This document shows, one piece after another, positions 46,167 through 55,624 of a DNA stretch of 64,000 nt (positions are counted from its first letter, which is position 1; every line of letters starts with the position of its first letter). The notes beneath the pieces were generated by a model that saw nothing but the letters and a program-made list of their open reading frames with translations, was not told where the DNA came from and did no database searches. Position numbers and translations under genes: made by a program. Origin of the DNA: Pirellulales bacterium (GTDB lineage Bacteria > Planctomycetota > Planctomycetia > Pirellulales > JACPPG01); NCBI GenBank assembly GCA_036490175.1, contig DASXEJ010000122.1, forward strand, positions 17,032-81,031, read 5' to 3'.

Positions 46167-48317
46167 ATGCGTTCGACACTCATTCGCTCGTGGCTGATTC
46201 TCATCGGGGGAATCTGCGCTTTGTTGATGGGGAGCATTAGCACTCTCGCGCGCGACAAGGCACCGGCTCCAAGCCCAACCCCGGCTGTACAGGAAGAGGA
46301 TGAGGCAGACTCGGACGAAGCCCCGGCGCCGGAACCCGAGCCTGAAGGCGCCGCCGAGTCATCGAATGACGATCCTCCCGCAGTTCCAGAAACTGTGATG
46401 GAGGACGATGCGACCGAGAATTCCGCCAGCGACCAGGATGACCAGCCCGAGGATGCTGAGCCGGCCCCAACTCCCGCCGCAAAACAAGAAGGCGATGCGG
46501 CCGCGGAGACGAAGGCGGACGAAAAAGATGATGCCGATCTTCCACCCCCCGACATGCCGGACGAGCCCGACACGTTGCCTCCACCTCCGCCTGGCGGAAG
46601 CTTATTGGAAAAGATCAAAGGAGCGACTACCTCGCTCGATCGGCCCGAGCCAGCCGAGTTTCACGGCATGCGCGCCGGGCGCTCGACAGTCGTTGACTTG
46701 GAAAAGGGGTGGGGAACTCCGTTGAACGTGACGCGGAAGAAAGAAGTCGTACAGCGAACCTATCGCCTCGACGAAATGGGACGCGTCGAAGTGCGCTGCT
46801 TGCGCGACATCGTACAAGCGATCTCGCTGCACTATGACGAGAGCCCACGTTGGACCGATCTAGCTCCCGCGCTGTCGATGGATAACGCCGAGACCGTGGA
46901 AGTGAAGGACGAGTTTGGCCAGTTGGTGGGCATCGCCATGCCGGAAACCGGCATGCTCGCCGTCTTCAAACCGGGCAGCAGCAGCCGTGTCGCGGATCTG
47001 GTCTACGAGCAGATCGACGCGCAAGCGTTTACCTTGCGGGCCGAGCAACGGCTGGGCAGGGACTACGCCGGTTGTCAGCGCGATCTCGACCTGGCGTTGG
47101 TCGTCGATCCGCAATGCGCGCGAGCTCACTGGCTGCGTGCTCGCGTGCTCATGGCCGTGGGACAAATCGACGCTGCGACGAAGTCGGCCGAGGCCGCCGT
47201 ACACCTGGCGCCCAAGAACGCTCAATATCGGCTTACGGCCAGTGCGCTCGCGGCCGACAGTGGCCAATTTGCAATGGCCATCGCTGAGACTAAACAAGCG
47301 TTGACCTTCTCCGCGGCGCAGCCCGAACTGAAAGCATGCGCGCTGAACCAGTTAGGCGACCAGCTGGCCGCCGGTCCGGATCGAGACTACAAGCACGGCC
47401 TGGCCTATCACATGCAGGCGATCAAATTGGCCGAACCCCTGGCACATGATCGTCGCACGTCGGTGCGGCAGATGGCTCAAGAGGCGCTCGTCGCCGCCCA
47501 CTTGTCGGCGGCGCGGAATATCGCTTGGGGCAACTGGAAAATGAAAATGAAAATGGTCCCGGCCTGGCTCAATCGCGCCGAGGAACTGGCCGATGCGAAC
47601 TCGACCGCGGACGACGCGGCCGTGGACACGCGCCTGCGCGTCTATCGCGAAGCGCTCGTTGCCTGCGTCGGCATGGAGGGAGATCTCGATCCAACGGCTT
47701 GGATCGAAAAGGCCCAGGCGTTGGCCACGCCGGCGCTTGCTCAGGCGACAGATCCGTTGCGAAAACGGCAGCTCGAGTGGGAACTGGGCGAGGCGCTGTA
47801 CGATGCCCTGCAGGTCTACCACGCGTCGGGCGACACGCATCAGGCGATGAAATATGGTACGCTGGCCGTCGAACATCTCGAGGCAGGCGCTGACGGTCGA
47901 TTGCTCGAACCCGTCGAAGCCTATCTACTGGGAAGGCTTTATTATCGCATGGGCGCGGTTTGCGCCATGCACGTCAAGGATCCCGAGCAAGCCGTGGTTT
48001 GGTTCGAGCGTGCCGTCCCCTTGCTGGAGCGCCCCGTACCCGCCGCGGCACTAGCCGACACCGGGCGGCATGGCGAAAGTTTCGTGAGCATGGCCGTCTC
48101 TTATTGGGCGGCCGGCAACCACGACGAGGCCATGCGATTGACACGGCAAGGGCTGAAAATGATGGAGCAGGCTGTTCAGGATGGTACTTTGGAAGAAGAG
48201 GCGCTACGCGTTCCCTTCACCAACCTGGCAACTATGCACAAGTTTCTTGGAGACGACGAACAGGCTGAAGCCTATGGCGAAATGGCGGCCAAGGCGTCGG
48301 CTTCGCGGAGACAATGA
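46167..48317 (+). CDS. Membrane-anchored TPR protein with acidic linker
   Basis: 716 residues. An N-terminal signal anchor (about 8-28) is followed by about 130 residues of Glu/Asp/Pro/Ala-rich linker. Then comes a conserved globular part (STVVDLEKGWGTPLNV; VYEQIDAQAFTLRAEQ) and several tetratricopeptide repeats (ARAHWLRARVLMAVGQIDAATKSAEAAVHLAP and others to the end). TPRs mediate protein contacts; no enzyme motif is visible. The ATG at 46167 follows AAGGAGAAG; the frame is open earlier. Its stop overlaps the FxsA start (ATGA). Confidence 0.8.
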   Translation: MRSTLIRSWLILIGGICALLMGSISTLARDKAPAPSPTPAVQEEDEADSDEAPAPEPEPEGAAESSNDDPPAVPETVMEDDATENSASDQDDQPEDAEPAPTPAAKQEGDAAAETKADEKDDADLPPPDMPDEPDTLPPPPPGGSLLEKIKGATTSLDRPEPAEFHGMRAGRSTVVDLEKGWGTPLNVTRKKEVVQRTYRLDEMGRVEVRCLRDIVQAISLHYDESPRWTDLAPALSMDNAETVEVKDEFGQLVGIAMPETGMLAVFKPGSSSRVADLVYEQIDAQAFTLRAEQRLGRDYAGCQRDLDLALVVDPQCARAHWLRARVLMAVGQIDAATKSAEAAVHLAPKNAQYRLTASALAADSGQFAMAIAETKQALTFSAAQPELKACALNQLGDQLAAGPDRDYKHGLAYHMQAIKLAEPLAHDRRTSVRQMAQEALVAAHLSAARNIAWGNWKMKMKMVPAWLNRAEELADANSTADDAAVDTRLRVYREALVACVGMEGDLDPTAWIEKAQALATPALAQATDPLRKRQLEWELGEALYDALQVYHASGDTHQAMKYGTLAVEHLEAGADGRLLEPVEAYLLGRLYYRMGAVCAMHVKDPEQAVVWFERAVPLLERPVPAAALADTGRHGESFVSMAVSYWAAGNHDEAMRLTRQGLKMMEQAVQDGTLEEEALRVPFTNLATMHKFLGDDEQAEAYGEMAAKASASRRQ

Positions 48318-48817
48318 AGCTCTTGCTGTGGCCGCTGGTGCTGCTCCCATTGTCTGACTTGATCTTGCTTTTTTGGATCGGGCGGCACACCTCTGCGTTC
48401 TTCGTCCTGCTGCTGATAGCGGGAGGGTTTTTACTCGGCACGACCCTCCTGCGCCGCGTAACCCGGCGATCCGTAAACTCGATCCAGGCCGATCTGGCGG
48501 CCGGCCGACCGCCTGTCGGGGCAGTGCGAGATACGCTCACGTCGTCCGTCGCGGGCCTGTTGCTGATCTTTCCTGGCGTACTTACCGACGTGGTGGCCCT
48601 GCTGCTCTTGGTCCCCTTCACGCGCGCCTGGCTTGGCGCGTGGCTGGGAAGCCAATGGAAGGGGCACGTCGATATGCACGGATTCTCCGGCACGACGGGT
48701 CGTGACGACGGTGCGGTTCAGCGCGACAACGTGATCGACGTACAAGTTATCGATCCATCGCTTCGCACCCGCCCGCTTGGGGAGCATGGGCCTGGTCCTG
48801 CTGGGGATCGTGATTAA
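48314..48817 (+). CDS. fxsA: FxsA-family membrane protein
   Basis: 167 residues. Helices are visible at about 3-20, 27-45 and 78-100, with the family pattern LLLLPLSDLILLFWIG-type start, TLLRRVTRR and LLIFPGVLTDVVALLLLVP. FxsA in E. coli relieves exclusion of phage T7 by the F factor when over-produced; the normal role is unknown. It is translationally coupled to the TPR gene upstream. Confidence 0.88.
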   Translation: MKLLLWPLVLLPLSDLILLFWIGRHTSAFFVLLLIAGGFLLGTTLLRRVTRRSVNSIQADLAAGRPPVGAVRDTLTSSVAGLLLIFPGVLTDVVALLLLVPFTRAWLGAWLGSQWKGHVDMHGFSGTTGRDDGAVQRDNVIDVQVIDPSLRTRPLGEHGPGPAGDRD

Positions 48818-48930
48818 CCCGCTACGAAGTGGGATTATGCCGGCCGGTCGCCATCGCGTCAGACAAGTTGGAGCTACGTTTACGATGTTCCAGCAGGGTT
48901 TTCCGCGTTTTTTGGGCCGAGGTCGAGTTG

Positions 48931-49941
48931 ATGCGGGGCACTCGCCACCACCCGCCGATCATGCCGAATTCGTTGCGCGCCTCGCTTTGTCATTGGGCGG
49001 GCGATGAGCGCGCCAGCGCGCGTTTGCGCTGCGCGGCGCTCTTGGGCTGCATTGGAATTGCCGCCTTGCTGGTCACGGCTTTCATCGGGCTAGAGCGCAG
49101 CTCGCCGCTGAATGCCCACCGTGACCGCGTCACGCCCCTCGACGGGTGGGGCAGTGGTTACTACGTCGTTGACCCACGCGTGGAACCTATCATGCCGGTC
49201 AATCCTGTGGTCAGCCAGCGACCTCAAGCCCTGGCATGGCTGGCCTTGGCGCTGTTGCTCGGCGGCACACTCATGGCGATTCGGTACTATGCGGATCGCC
49301 GTCGCAGGTCGGAAGAAGAACGTCTGCAACGGTATCAGCGTCCGCGCGCGGCACGACCTCCTGCAAGAATTGTCGCCAAGCGACAGGCGATCATGGCGGC
49401 CTTGGCGGAAGCGGCCCATGGCCCCCACCCCTTGCGGCTCACGGTTCGCCAGCTGATGTCGGAAGCCGTGGTGATCGCGGCGCCGTCGGCCTCGCTGCAA
49501 ACGCTGCTCAATTTGCTCCTTTCAGGGCCGCAACGGCACCTGATGATTTGCGAATATGGTGGACGCCTGTTGGGAGTCGTCACGGACCGGGACTTGCGCC
49601 AGCGGCGCGGCAAGCGCGCCACGGACGTGATGACGCGCGAGCCTGTCTGCGTTCCCGCCGGAGCATTATTGGCGCCGGCCGCGGCCTTGATGGTAGACCA
49701 TCGGATCTCGTGTTTGCCCGTCGTCGAACAAGGGCGCATTAAAGGGGTGCTGACGACCGACGATCTCGCCTTGGCGCTGGAGTGCGTGTTGCAATTTCGC
49801 GAGGCGGCTGCGGCGCGCCCGATGGTGCCGGCGGCCGATGAGATGACATTGCTCTCAACCGTGCAAACGCTGGTGGCGGCGGCCCGCACCGACATTTCCG
49901 ACCAGACTGTTGTGGCCTCGCAGAGCGAATTGGTGATGTAG
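48931..49941 (+). CDS. Membrane protein with a CBS-domain pair
   Basis: 336 residues. Two transmembrane helices (AALLGCIGIAALLVTAFIGL and ALAWLALALLLGGTLMAI) flank a short extracytoplasmic loop. A basic linker leads to a cytoplasmic CBS pair (VRQLMSEAVVIAAPSASL; GRLLGVVTDRDLRQ; TDVMTREPVCVPAG; GRIKGVLTTDDLALALE). CBS pairs bind adenosyl ligands and gate transporters or enzymes; no such effector is fused. ATG at 48931 is supported by GAGG; 48961 is an alternative. It lies between fxsA and the membrane GTPase on the same strand. Confidence 0.8.
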   Translation: MRGTRHHPPIMPNSLRASLCHWAGDERASARLRCAALLGCIGIAALLVTAFIGLERSSPLNAHRDRVTPLDGWGSGYYVVDPRVEPIMPVNPVVSQRPQALAWLALALLLGGTLMAIRYYADRRRRSEEERLQRYQRPRAARPPARIVAKRQAIMAALAEAAHGPHPLRLTVRQLMSEAVVIAAPSASLQTLLNLLLSGPQRHLMICEYGGRLLGVVTDRDLRQRRGKRATDVMTREPVCVPAGALLAPAAALMVDHRISCLPVVEQGRIKGVLTTDDLALALECVLQFREAAAARPMVPAADEMTLLSTVQTLVAAARTDISDQTVVASQSELVM

Positions 49942-50137
49942 CGAAGCTGGCCAGCCCTGAAGAGGGCCGGACATGATCTTGCCAGGCGCCGCGGAATCAT
50001 TACCCACGGGTGCTGCCAGGAAGAATGCCAGGGCCGGCGGTCCGTTGCCGGTAGGCCGAGCGATCGCGCCGGGCGTTGGGCTATACTGGACGGCGGGCCC
50101 GAGGCGACTTTCCGACGCTCAAGTGGCACCATCGCTA

Positions 50138-51973
50138 ATGTCCCACGAAATCCTCACGCATCTTGGTCTGCTGGCCGAAGTGGATTCGCTGGCCGGCGAG
50201 CTTTCGTCCTGGACAGAGCGCGCGCCGGCCTGGCCGCCGGCGCGACATTGCCAGGCCCTGGTGCGCAGGCTGTTGGCTCGCATCGACACCTTGCGGGTCC
50301 GGCTCGATGCGCCGTTGGTGGTGGCCACCTTGGGTGGCACGGGAACTGGCAAGAGCACGCTGGTCAACGCCCTGGTCGGCGCCGATGTCAGTTCGGCCGG
50401 ACGCGAACGACCCACCACACGCTTGCCGACGCTAGTGTGTCGTCCAGGTTTGCGACTGGCGATGTTGGGCATCGACCCTGACTCGGTCGTCGTTATCGAG
50501 CGCGACGCGCCCGTGCTGCGCGATCTGGTTCTATTGGATTGTCCCGACCCCGATACGACCGAGGACGAGGCGGTACGCGGCACGAATCTTGCCCGACTGC
50601 GCGAACTGCTGCCGCATTGCGACGTGTTGCTGGTGACCACCACGCAGCAGAAATATCGTAGCGCCCGTGTCGCCGAAGAACTCGCCTCGGCGGCGGCCGG
50701 CGCCCGGCTGGTATTCGTGCAGACGCATGCCGACGTCGATTCCGACATTCGCGAAGATTGGCAGCGGGCTCTCGGCGGCGACTACACGACCGGCGAGCTG
50801 TTCTTCGTCGATTCGCAGGCCGCGATAGCCGAAGCCCGGCAAGGCGTGCAGTCGCGCGGCGAGTTCGCACGGCTCGTCGATTTGCTGACGCGCGAGTTGA
50901 CGGTTACCGCGACCCACCGCATTCGGCGTGCCAATTTTCTCGATCTCGTCGGCGACGCGCTATCCAACTGTCACGAACGCGTGGCGAGCGCGCTTGTGAA
51001 GATCGAACAAATCGAGGCGGCCATCCAGGAACAGCGTGCCAAGCTGGCGGCACGACTTACAGAACGACTGCGCGACGAACTACTGGCCAGCCGGCGCAGC
51101 TGGGAAAGCCGGCTGCTGGGTGATGTGACATCGCGGTGGGGATTCAGCCCGTTTTCCTGTGTGCTGCGCATCTACCAGGGCCTCGGTGGCCTGGTGGCGG
51201 GCGCCGCCCTGGTGCGTGTGCGCAGCGCCGCGCAACTGGCCTTATGGGGTGCGCTGGAAGGGGGGCGCCGCCTGCGCGCCAGGCGACAAAAGCAACAAGG
51301 CGCCTCGACCGCGATCCGAGCGGCGGCATTGGGGTGGGAAGAAGCCGATCTGCGCACGGCCGCCATTATTATCGAGGGATATGCGGCTGACGCAGGTCTG
51401 GTCGCACATGAACTGAGTCCCGCCACGATCCGACGCGAGGCGGCCCATGTCGGCGGAAGTTTCATTGGTGATGCCGCCGGGCAGTTGCAGTCGGTCATTC
51501 ACCGTCAGGCCGCGCGGCATTCGGGCCGTTTGACTCGGTTGTGCTATGAACTGCTTTTCTCGGTTTTGTTCTTCGCGCTTTTGTACCGTTTCGCACGAAA
51601 CTTCTTTTACGATTCGTGGCTAGGGCCCGAGTGGGGGCTGACCGACGTGGCCCAGCCTGTGCTGGGTACGGATTTCTTCCTGGGTGCAGCCCTGGTTTTG
51701 ACCGCCTGGAGCGGACTGCTGTTGTGGTCATTCACATCGCGACTGCGGCGCGGGCTGTCGGTCGAGATCAACGACGTCGCCCAGAGTTGGAGCAGTCCCA
51801 AGCTGACGGCCGGTTTCTTTGCCGACCAACAGCGGCAATGCCGCGAAATACGCCATTGGCACGACGAACTGGGGCGACTGTCAGCGCGCGTCGCCGATTT
51901 GCAGGCACGGTTGGCCGGGCCGGAACTGCTGGGTCATCGCGTCGGGACCCGAAGCAACACCCGTGTCGAGTAA
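50138..51973 (+). CDS. Membrane-associated dynamin-like GTPase
   Basis: 611 residues. The P-loop GGTGTGKST is at 66-74, a switch RPTT follows and LLDCPD stands in the G3 place. Then come a helical stalk region (ERVASALVKIEQIEAAIQEQRAKL), an Arg/Gln-rich segment, and two transmembrane helices (about 470-490 and 510-535), with a C-terminal coiled tail. This fits bacterial dynamin/YdjA-like GTPases that act on membranes. Function is inferred; no G4 NKxD is obvious (QTHAD may replace it). The ATG at 50138 is chosen from the homologous start. Confidence 0.75.
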   Translation: MSHEILTHLGLLAEVDSLAGELSSWTERAPAWPPARHCQALVRRLLARIDTLRVRLDAPLVVATLGGTGTGKSTLVNALVGADVSSAGRERPTTRLPTLVCRPGLRLAMLGIDPDSVVVIERDAPVLRDLVLLDCPDPDTTEDEAVRGTNLARLRELLPHCDVLLVTTTQQKYRSARVAEELASAAAGARLVFVQTHADVDSDIREDWQRALGGDYTTGELFFVDSQAAIAEARQGVQSRGEFARLVDLLTRELTVTATHRIRRANFLDLVGDALSNCHERVASALVKIEQIEAAIQEQRAKLAARLTERLRDELLASRRSWESRLLGDVTSRWGFSPFSCVLRIYQGLGGLVAGAALVRVRSAAQLALWGALEGGRRLRARRQKQQGASTAIRAAALGWEEADLRTAAIIIEGYAADAGLVAHELSPATIRREAAHVGGSFIGDAAGQLQSVIHRQAARHSGRLTRLCYELLFSVLFFALLYRFARNFFYDSWLGPEWGLTDVAQPVLGTDFFLGAALVLTAWSGLLLWSFTSRLRRGLSVEINDVAQSWSSPKLTAGFFADQQRQCREIRHWHDELGRLSARVADLQARLAGPELLGHRVGTRSNTRVE

Positions 51974-52165
51974 ATAGCACAGGCCGCGACGCGTCAGCTA
52001 GCAGAGCCGCCCCACGTCTACGCCAACTTATCTTGAGGCGCGCGGGCAAAGCTGCTACACAACCCACGTTCCTGCCTGCGCTAGCATCCCCACCAGGCCG
52101 CGCGTCGTGCGATTTCCTCCTGGGTCCCTGACCGTCAACCCTACCGCATCGAGAGAGAGCGCGAG

Positions 52166-53191
52166 ATGAAGATCACGTTTCGTCGTGTTCTCGCGATTGT
52201 GATCCTGTTGGTGCTATGCGCCGGGATCGGTTGGGGTTGGGCCGTGGTGACACCCACGATCAGCGAGCCGGTCGACTATTCCTCGACACCGGGCGAGAAG
52301 CTGTGGAGCTTCGCCTTCGTCGGCGATACGCATGAGGGACGTGGCATCACGGATCGTATTTTTGCCAAGATGCGCGAGGCGAACCTGGAGTTCGTCGTGC
52401 ATTTGGGAGATCTGGTCGACCGTGGCGATAGCGACGAGCAGTGGGAATATGTGCTTGCCGAGGCCGCGCAGAATCGGCTGCGGATCATGCCCGTCGTCGG
52501 CAACCACGATAAGGAAAAATGCTATGACGACCGCGGCGAGATTAGGTTCCGGCAGTATTTCTCGCATTTGCCGCGGACTTTTTATCATTTTCGGCATCGC
52601 GGGCTGAACTTCGTGATGTTGAACTCCGAGCGGCTGCCGTTGCCGGGCACCGAACAGGCGAGTTTTCTGCGATGGCAACTAGCTCGGCATCCTGGACCGA
52701 CGATCGTTTGTCAGCATCGGCCAGTGTTCACCTCTAGTCATCGCGATTGGGCGAACATGTATTTGTTCCGCCTGTGGACCCACGGCGGAATCAAGGATTC
52801 CGACACCACGCTGGTGCTGACCGGACACAATCACTACTACGAGCGCAGCAAGCCGCTCGATGGCATCACCTACGTGGTTAGCGGCGGTGGCGCGCCCAAT
52901 CAGTACGCCACCGAAAATCCGCAAGCGACAAGCGCGAAACTAACCGCTGGGCGCAATCACTATGGCCTGGTCGACGTCTATGCCGACCACCTGAACGTGC
53001 GCGTGCTGGACCTCGAGGATCAACTGATCGACACGTTTACCGTTCCGCTGGCGACGACGGAACATGCACCCGGCACGGCCGGCAATCCTTCGGCCACGGA
53101 GCTGCCGCCGATCGAGTCGCTACCGGCCTATCGCGAAGAGCGTTTAGGCTTGCGTCCCGGAGCGCCAACGATATTGCCGCGCCCCTGGTAA
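52166..53191 (+). CDS. Secreted calcineurin-like metallophosphoesterase
   Basis: 341 residues. A signal anchor (about 8-26) precedes the dimetal phosphoesterase core: GDTHEG, HLGDLVDRGD, GNHDKEK, CQHRPV and LTGHNHYYERS. A Pro-rich tail of about 50 residues ends the protein. It resembles purple-acid-phosphatase-type extracellular phosphoesterases. GAGAGAG precedes the ATG. Convergent with the M50 gene; no terminator is visible in the 85-bp gap. Confidence 0.9.
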   Translation: MKITFRRVLAIVILLVLCAGIGWGWAVVTPTISEPVDYSSTPGEKLWSFAFVGDTHEGRGITDRIFAKMREANLEFVVHLGDLVDRGDSDEQWEYVLAEAAQNRLRIMPVVGNHDKEKCYDDRGEIRFRQYFSHLPRTFYHFRHRGLNFVMLNSERLPLPGTEQASFLRWQLARHPGPTIVCQHRPVFTSSHRDWANMYLFRLWTHGGIKDSDTTLVLTGHNHYYERSKPLDGITYVVSGGGAPNQYATENPQATSAKLTAGRNHYGLVDVYADHLNVRVLDLEDQLIDTFTVPLATTEHAPGTAGNPSATELPPIESLPAYREERLGLRPGAPTILPRPW

Positions 53192-53276
53192 TGAAGTGCG
53201 GCAGTGGAGTAAGGCAACGCAAGCCGGCGTCTATGGGCACAGCAGACTCCACGGCAAAAGCGCTCTGGCCGCTCGA

Positions 53277-55517
53277 CTACATGCGGAAATGGAATGTCTC
53301 GCCCAGCAGCCGCCAGGTTCTCTGGGCGGCGGTCTGCCAGCGGGCGTGAATCTTTGCACGGCCGCGCAGACCTGTGCGAAGCATGTCTTCGGGTCCTTCC
53401 AGAGGATAAACCAGAACCTGGTAGGAAGGGCTCCAGGGGCGTTCGACGCCCGCTTCGTCGGTCTTCGAGGCCAATTCGCCGCCCGACTTGTTCGACAGGT
53501 TTCTGGGCGTGACCTTCATGTCTTCTAGGGCGATGATCGCGATGGGGCCGCGCAAGAGATCCAGAGGCAGATGATCGAGCTTTATGTCCACGGTCTGGCC
53601 TGTCGCCACGAAATCAACTTGCGATTGATCGAGCACCAGGTCAGCCTGCATGTTCCCAGGGTCGCCGATCATGCAAACCTGTGTGCTTTGGTCCAGGTAC
53701 GCCCCCAGGTTGCGCTCGTCGAGAGGCGTGCCCGACCAGCGGGGTAACTGCCCGTCGGCGTTGACCGGTTTACGCGGCTCTTCGGGTGGCGGCATGACGA
53801 CCCCGGCGATGGGGGCCAGAACGTCCAGCCGCGATTGATCGATCTGTTTCTGTCGCAGTGCCTCGTCGGCGGCGGCGATGTTTTCGCGCACGCTGGCTAG
53901 CTGCATGGCTGCCGTGTCATCGCTGAAGCTCTGACGCGTCAGCCCGTCGGCTTGTGTGCGATAGACGGCCAATCGGCCTTCGATCTCGGCGATCGTCAGC
54001 TCCAAGTCGGGGTTGCTCAACCGCACCAACAGCGTTCCAGCCGCGACATATTGGCCGGGTTTAACGTGGATCTCCTCGATGCGGCCCGGCACCACAACCC
54101 GTACGCTGGCGGCGTCGTGTGGTTCGATCTGCAGGGTGCAGTATTCACGATGCGGCAGCGGCACCAGAAAGAACGCCGCGATCGCCGCACTGGCGACGCA
54201 CACCGTGGCGAACAATCGCAACTTCTTCACTTGATCGGTCCTCCCCGGCACGCGCATGAACTTGAACAGTTTCCACAAGGGTTGCACGAACAGGCCGTAC
54301 ATCGACATGGCGGCAATAATCTTGCCAATGCTCTGCAAATGATACGGTTGCAGCATCTTTTGCAAAAACCACAGAATAGAGAGCACCACCACCCAACTGT
54401 AGACCACCGCGGCGATGCTATAGATGGCGAATAAGGTTTGGTGGCGGTCGGGCAAAAACGGATTCTCGGGCTGCTCTATACCCAGACACCACTCGCCCAG
54501 CTTGCGATTGAGAATCTCGCTGGCCTTTTGCCGCAGATTCGGGATTTCGAGCAAGTCCGACAGGATGTAATAACCGTCGTAACGCAGCAACGGGTTACCG
54601 TTGAACATGATCGTGCTGACCGAGCAGACGAACATCGTACTCAAGCACAGTTGGTTCAGCAGTCCAGGCTTGCTATTCCACCATAAGAACGTGCAAATCG
54701 AGGCGATGATCACTTCCACATACATGCCGGCTGCGCCGATCATGGCCCGCTGCCATTTGCTCGGCAGCATCCAAGAGTCGGAGACGTTGCAGTACAAGCA
54801 GGGCGTAAGCACCAACAACATCACGCCCATTTCATGGCATTCGCCGCCGTAGTGCTTGCACGTCAGCCCATGGCCAAACTCATGGATCACCTTGGTCACG
54901 GCCAACGTGAATCCGATCCAGATGGCATTCTGCAAGGTGAAAAAGTCGTGAAAGCCGGGGAGCTTCGCCCGAAATTCATCGAGCTGTACCATGACCAGCG
55001 TCAGCGCCGACAAGGCCAGCAAGGCGCAAATCACGACCGCCGGCGTGCCGAACATGAATTTCACACGCGCGTGCAACCACGTCAGGATGCGGTCTGGATC
55101 GATGCCGCGAAAACGGATCGATAGCACATTGGTGAAGCGCTGCAGCAGCTCTTGATTCCGTCGCTCGTCACGACGCTTCTTGAGCTGCGCCCCTTGGCCG
55201 GGCCTGTCGGTGATCACCAGGCCACGCCGATGCAGCGTCACGATGAATTGCTGCAACTCCTCGATCGTGATTTTCTGCGGCGGAAACTCAGCCTCGAAGC
55301 GATCCTTCAACTCGTCCAGGCTCGTTTCGCCATCCAGCATTTGCAGGATCGCGAACTCTTCTTCCTGGAAGCGAAAGTACGACAGGCTGACCGGCTCTTT
55401 GACCACCCAATACGAGCGTCCCAGGTAGCGGTGCCGCTTGATCGAAAGATCAGGGCGCACGCGCATGCCGAGGGCGCGGGCAGAACTAGAAACCAGACTG
55501 TCGGCGAGACTTGCCAT
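53277..55517 (-). CDS. M50 site-2-protease-like protein with PqqD-like N-terminus and HlyD arm
   Basis: 746 residues. About 30-105 form a PqqD-like winged-helix segment (YWVVKEPVSLSYFRFQEEEFAILQMLDG; LDELKDRF; LQQFIVTLHRRGLVI). Then comes a multi-helix membrane metalloprotease with HEFGH (about residue 212) and the second site NPLLRYDGYY. A periplasmic biotin-lipoyl/HlyD arm follows (VVPGRIEEIHVKPGQYVAAGTLLVRLSNPDLEL, then the swapped second half with VLAPIAGVV). It is third in an operon with two HlyD proteins. Similar fusions occur in peptide-export loci; here no ABC exporter adjoins. The ATG at 55517 is preferred over the GTG at 55556. Confidence 0.88.
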   Translation of the reverse strand: MASLADSLVSSSARALGMRVRPDLSIKRHRYLGRSYWVVKEPVSLSYFRFQEEEFAILQMLDGETSLDELKDRFEAEFPPQKITIEELQQFIVTLHRRGLVITDRPGQGAQLKKRRDERRNQELLQRFTNVLSIRFRGIDPDRILTWLHARVKFMFGTPAVVICALLALSALTLVMVQLDEFRAKLPGFHDFFTLQNAIWIGFTLAVTKVIHEFGHGLTCKHYGGECHEMGVMLLVLTPCLYCNVSDSWMLPSKWQRAMIGAAGMYVEVIIASICTFLWWNSKPGLLNQLCLSTMFVCSVSTIMFNGNPLLRYDGYYILSDLLEIPNLRQKASEILNRKLGEWCLGIEQPENPFLPDRHQTLFAIYSIAAVVYSWVVVLSILWFLQKMLQPYHLQSIGKIIAAMSMYGLFVQPLWKLFKFMRVPGRTDQVKKLRLFATVCVASAAIAAFFLVPLPHREYCTLQIEPHDAASVRVVVPGRIEEIHVKPGQYVAAGTLLVRLSNPDLELTIAEIEGRLAVYRTQADGLTRQSFSDDTAAMQLASVRENIAAADEALRQKQIDQSRLDVLAPIAGVVMPPPEEPRKPVNADGQLPRWSGTPLDERNLGAYLDQSTQVCMIGDPGNMQADLVLDQSQVDFVATGQTVDIKLDHLPLDLLRGPIAIIALEDMKVTPRNLSNKSGGELASKTDEAGVERPWSPSYQVLVYPLEGPEDMLRTGLRGRAKIHARWQTAAQRTWRLLGETFHFRM

Positions 55518-55624
55518 GTATCGAAGAAGTGCTGAACGATAACTGATGAACGCCACATGAATCGTAGCGGCAATCGACGTGCGTCAGCACGTTAACGGCC
55601 CAGCGTCCTGCTTCATCGTTCGTC

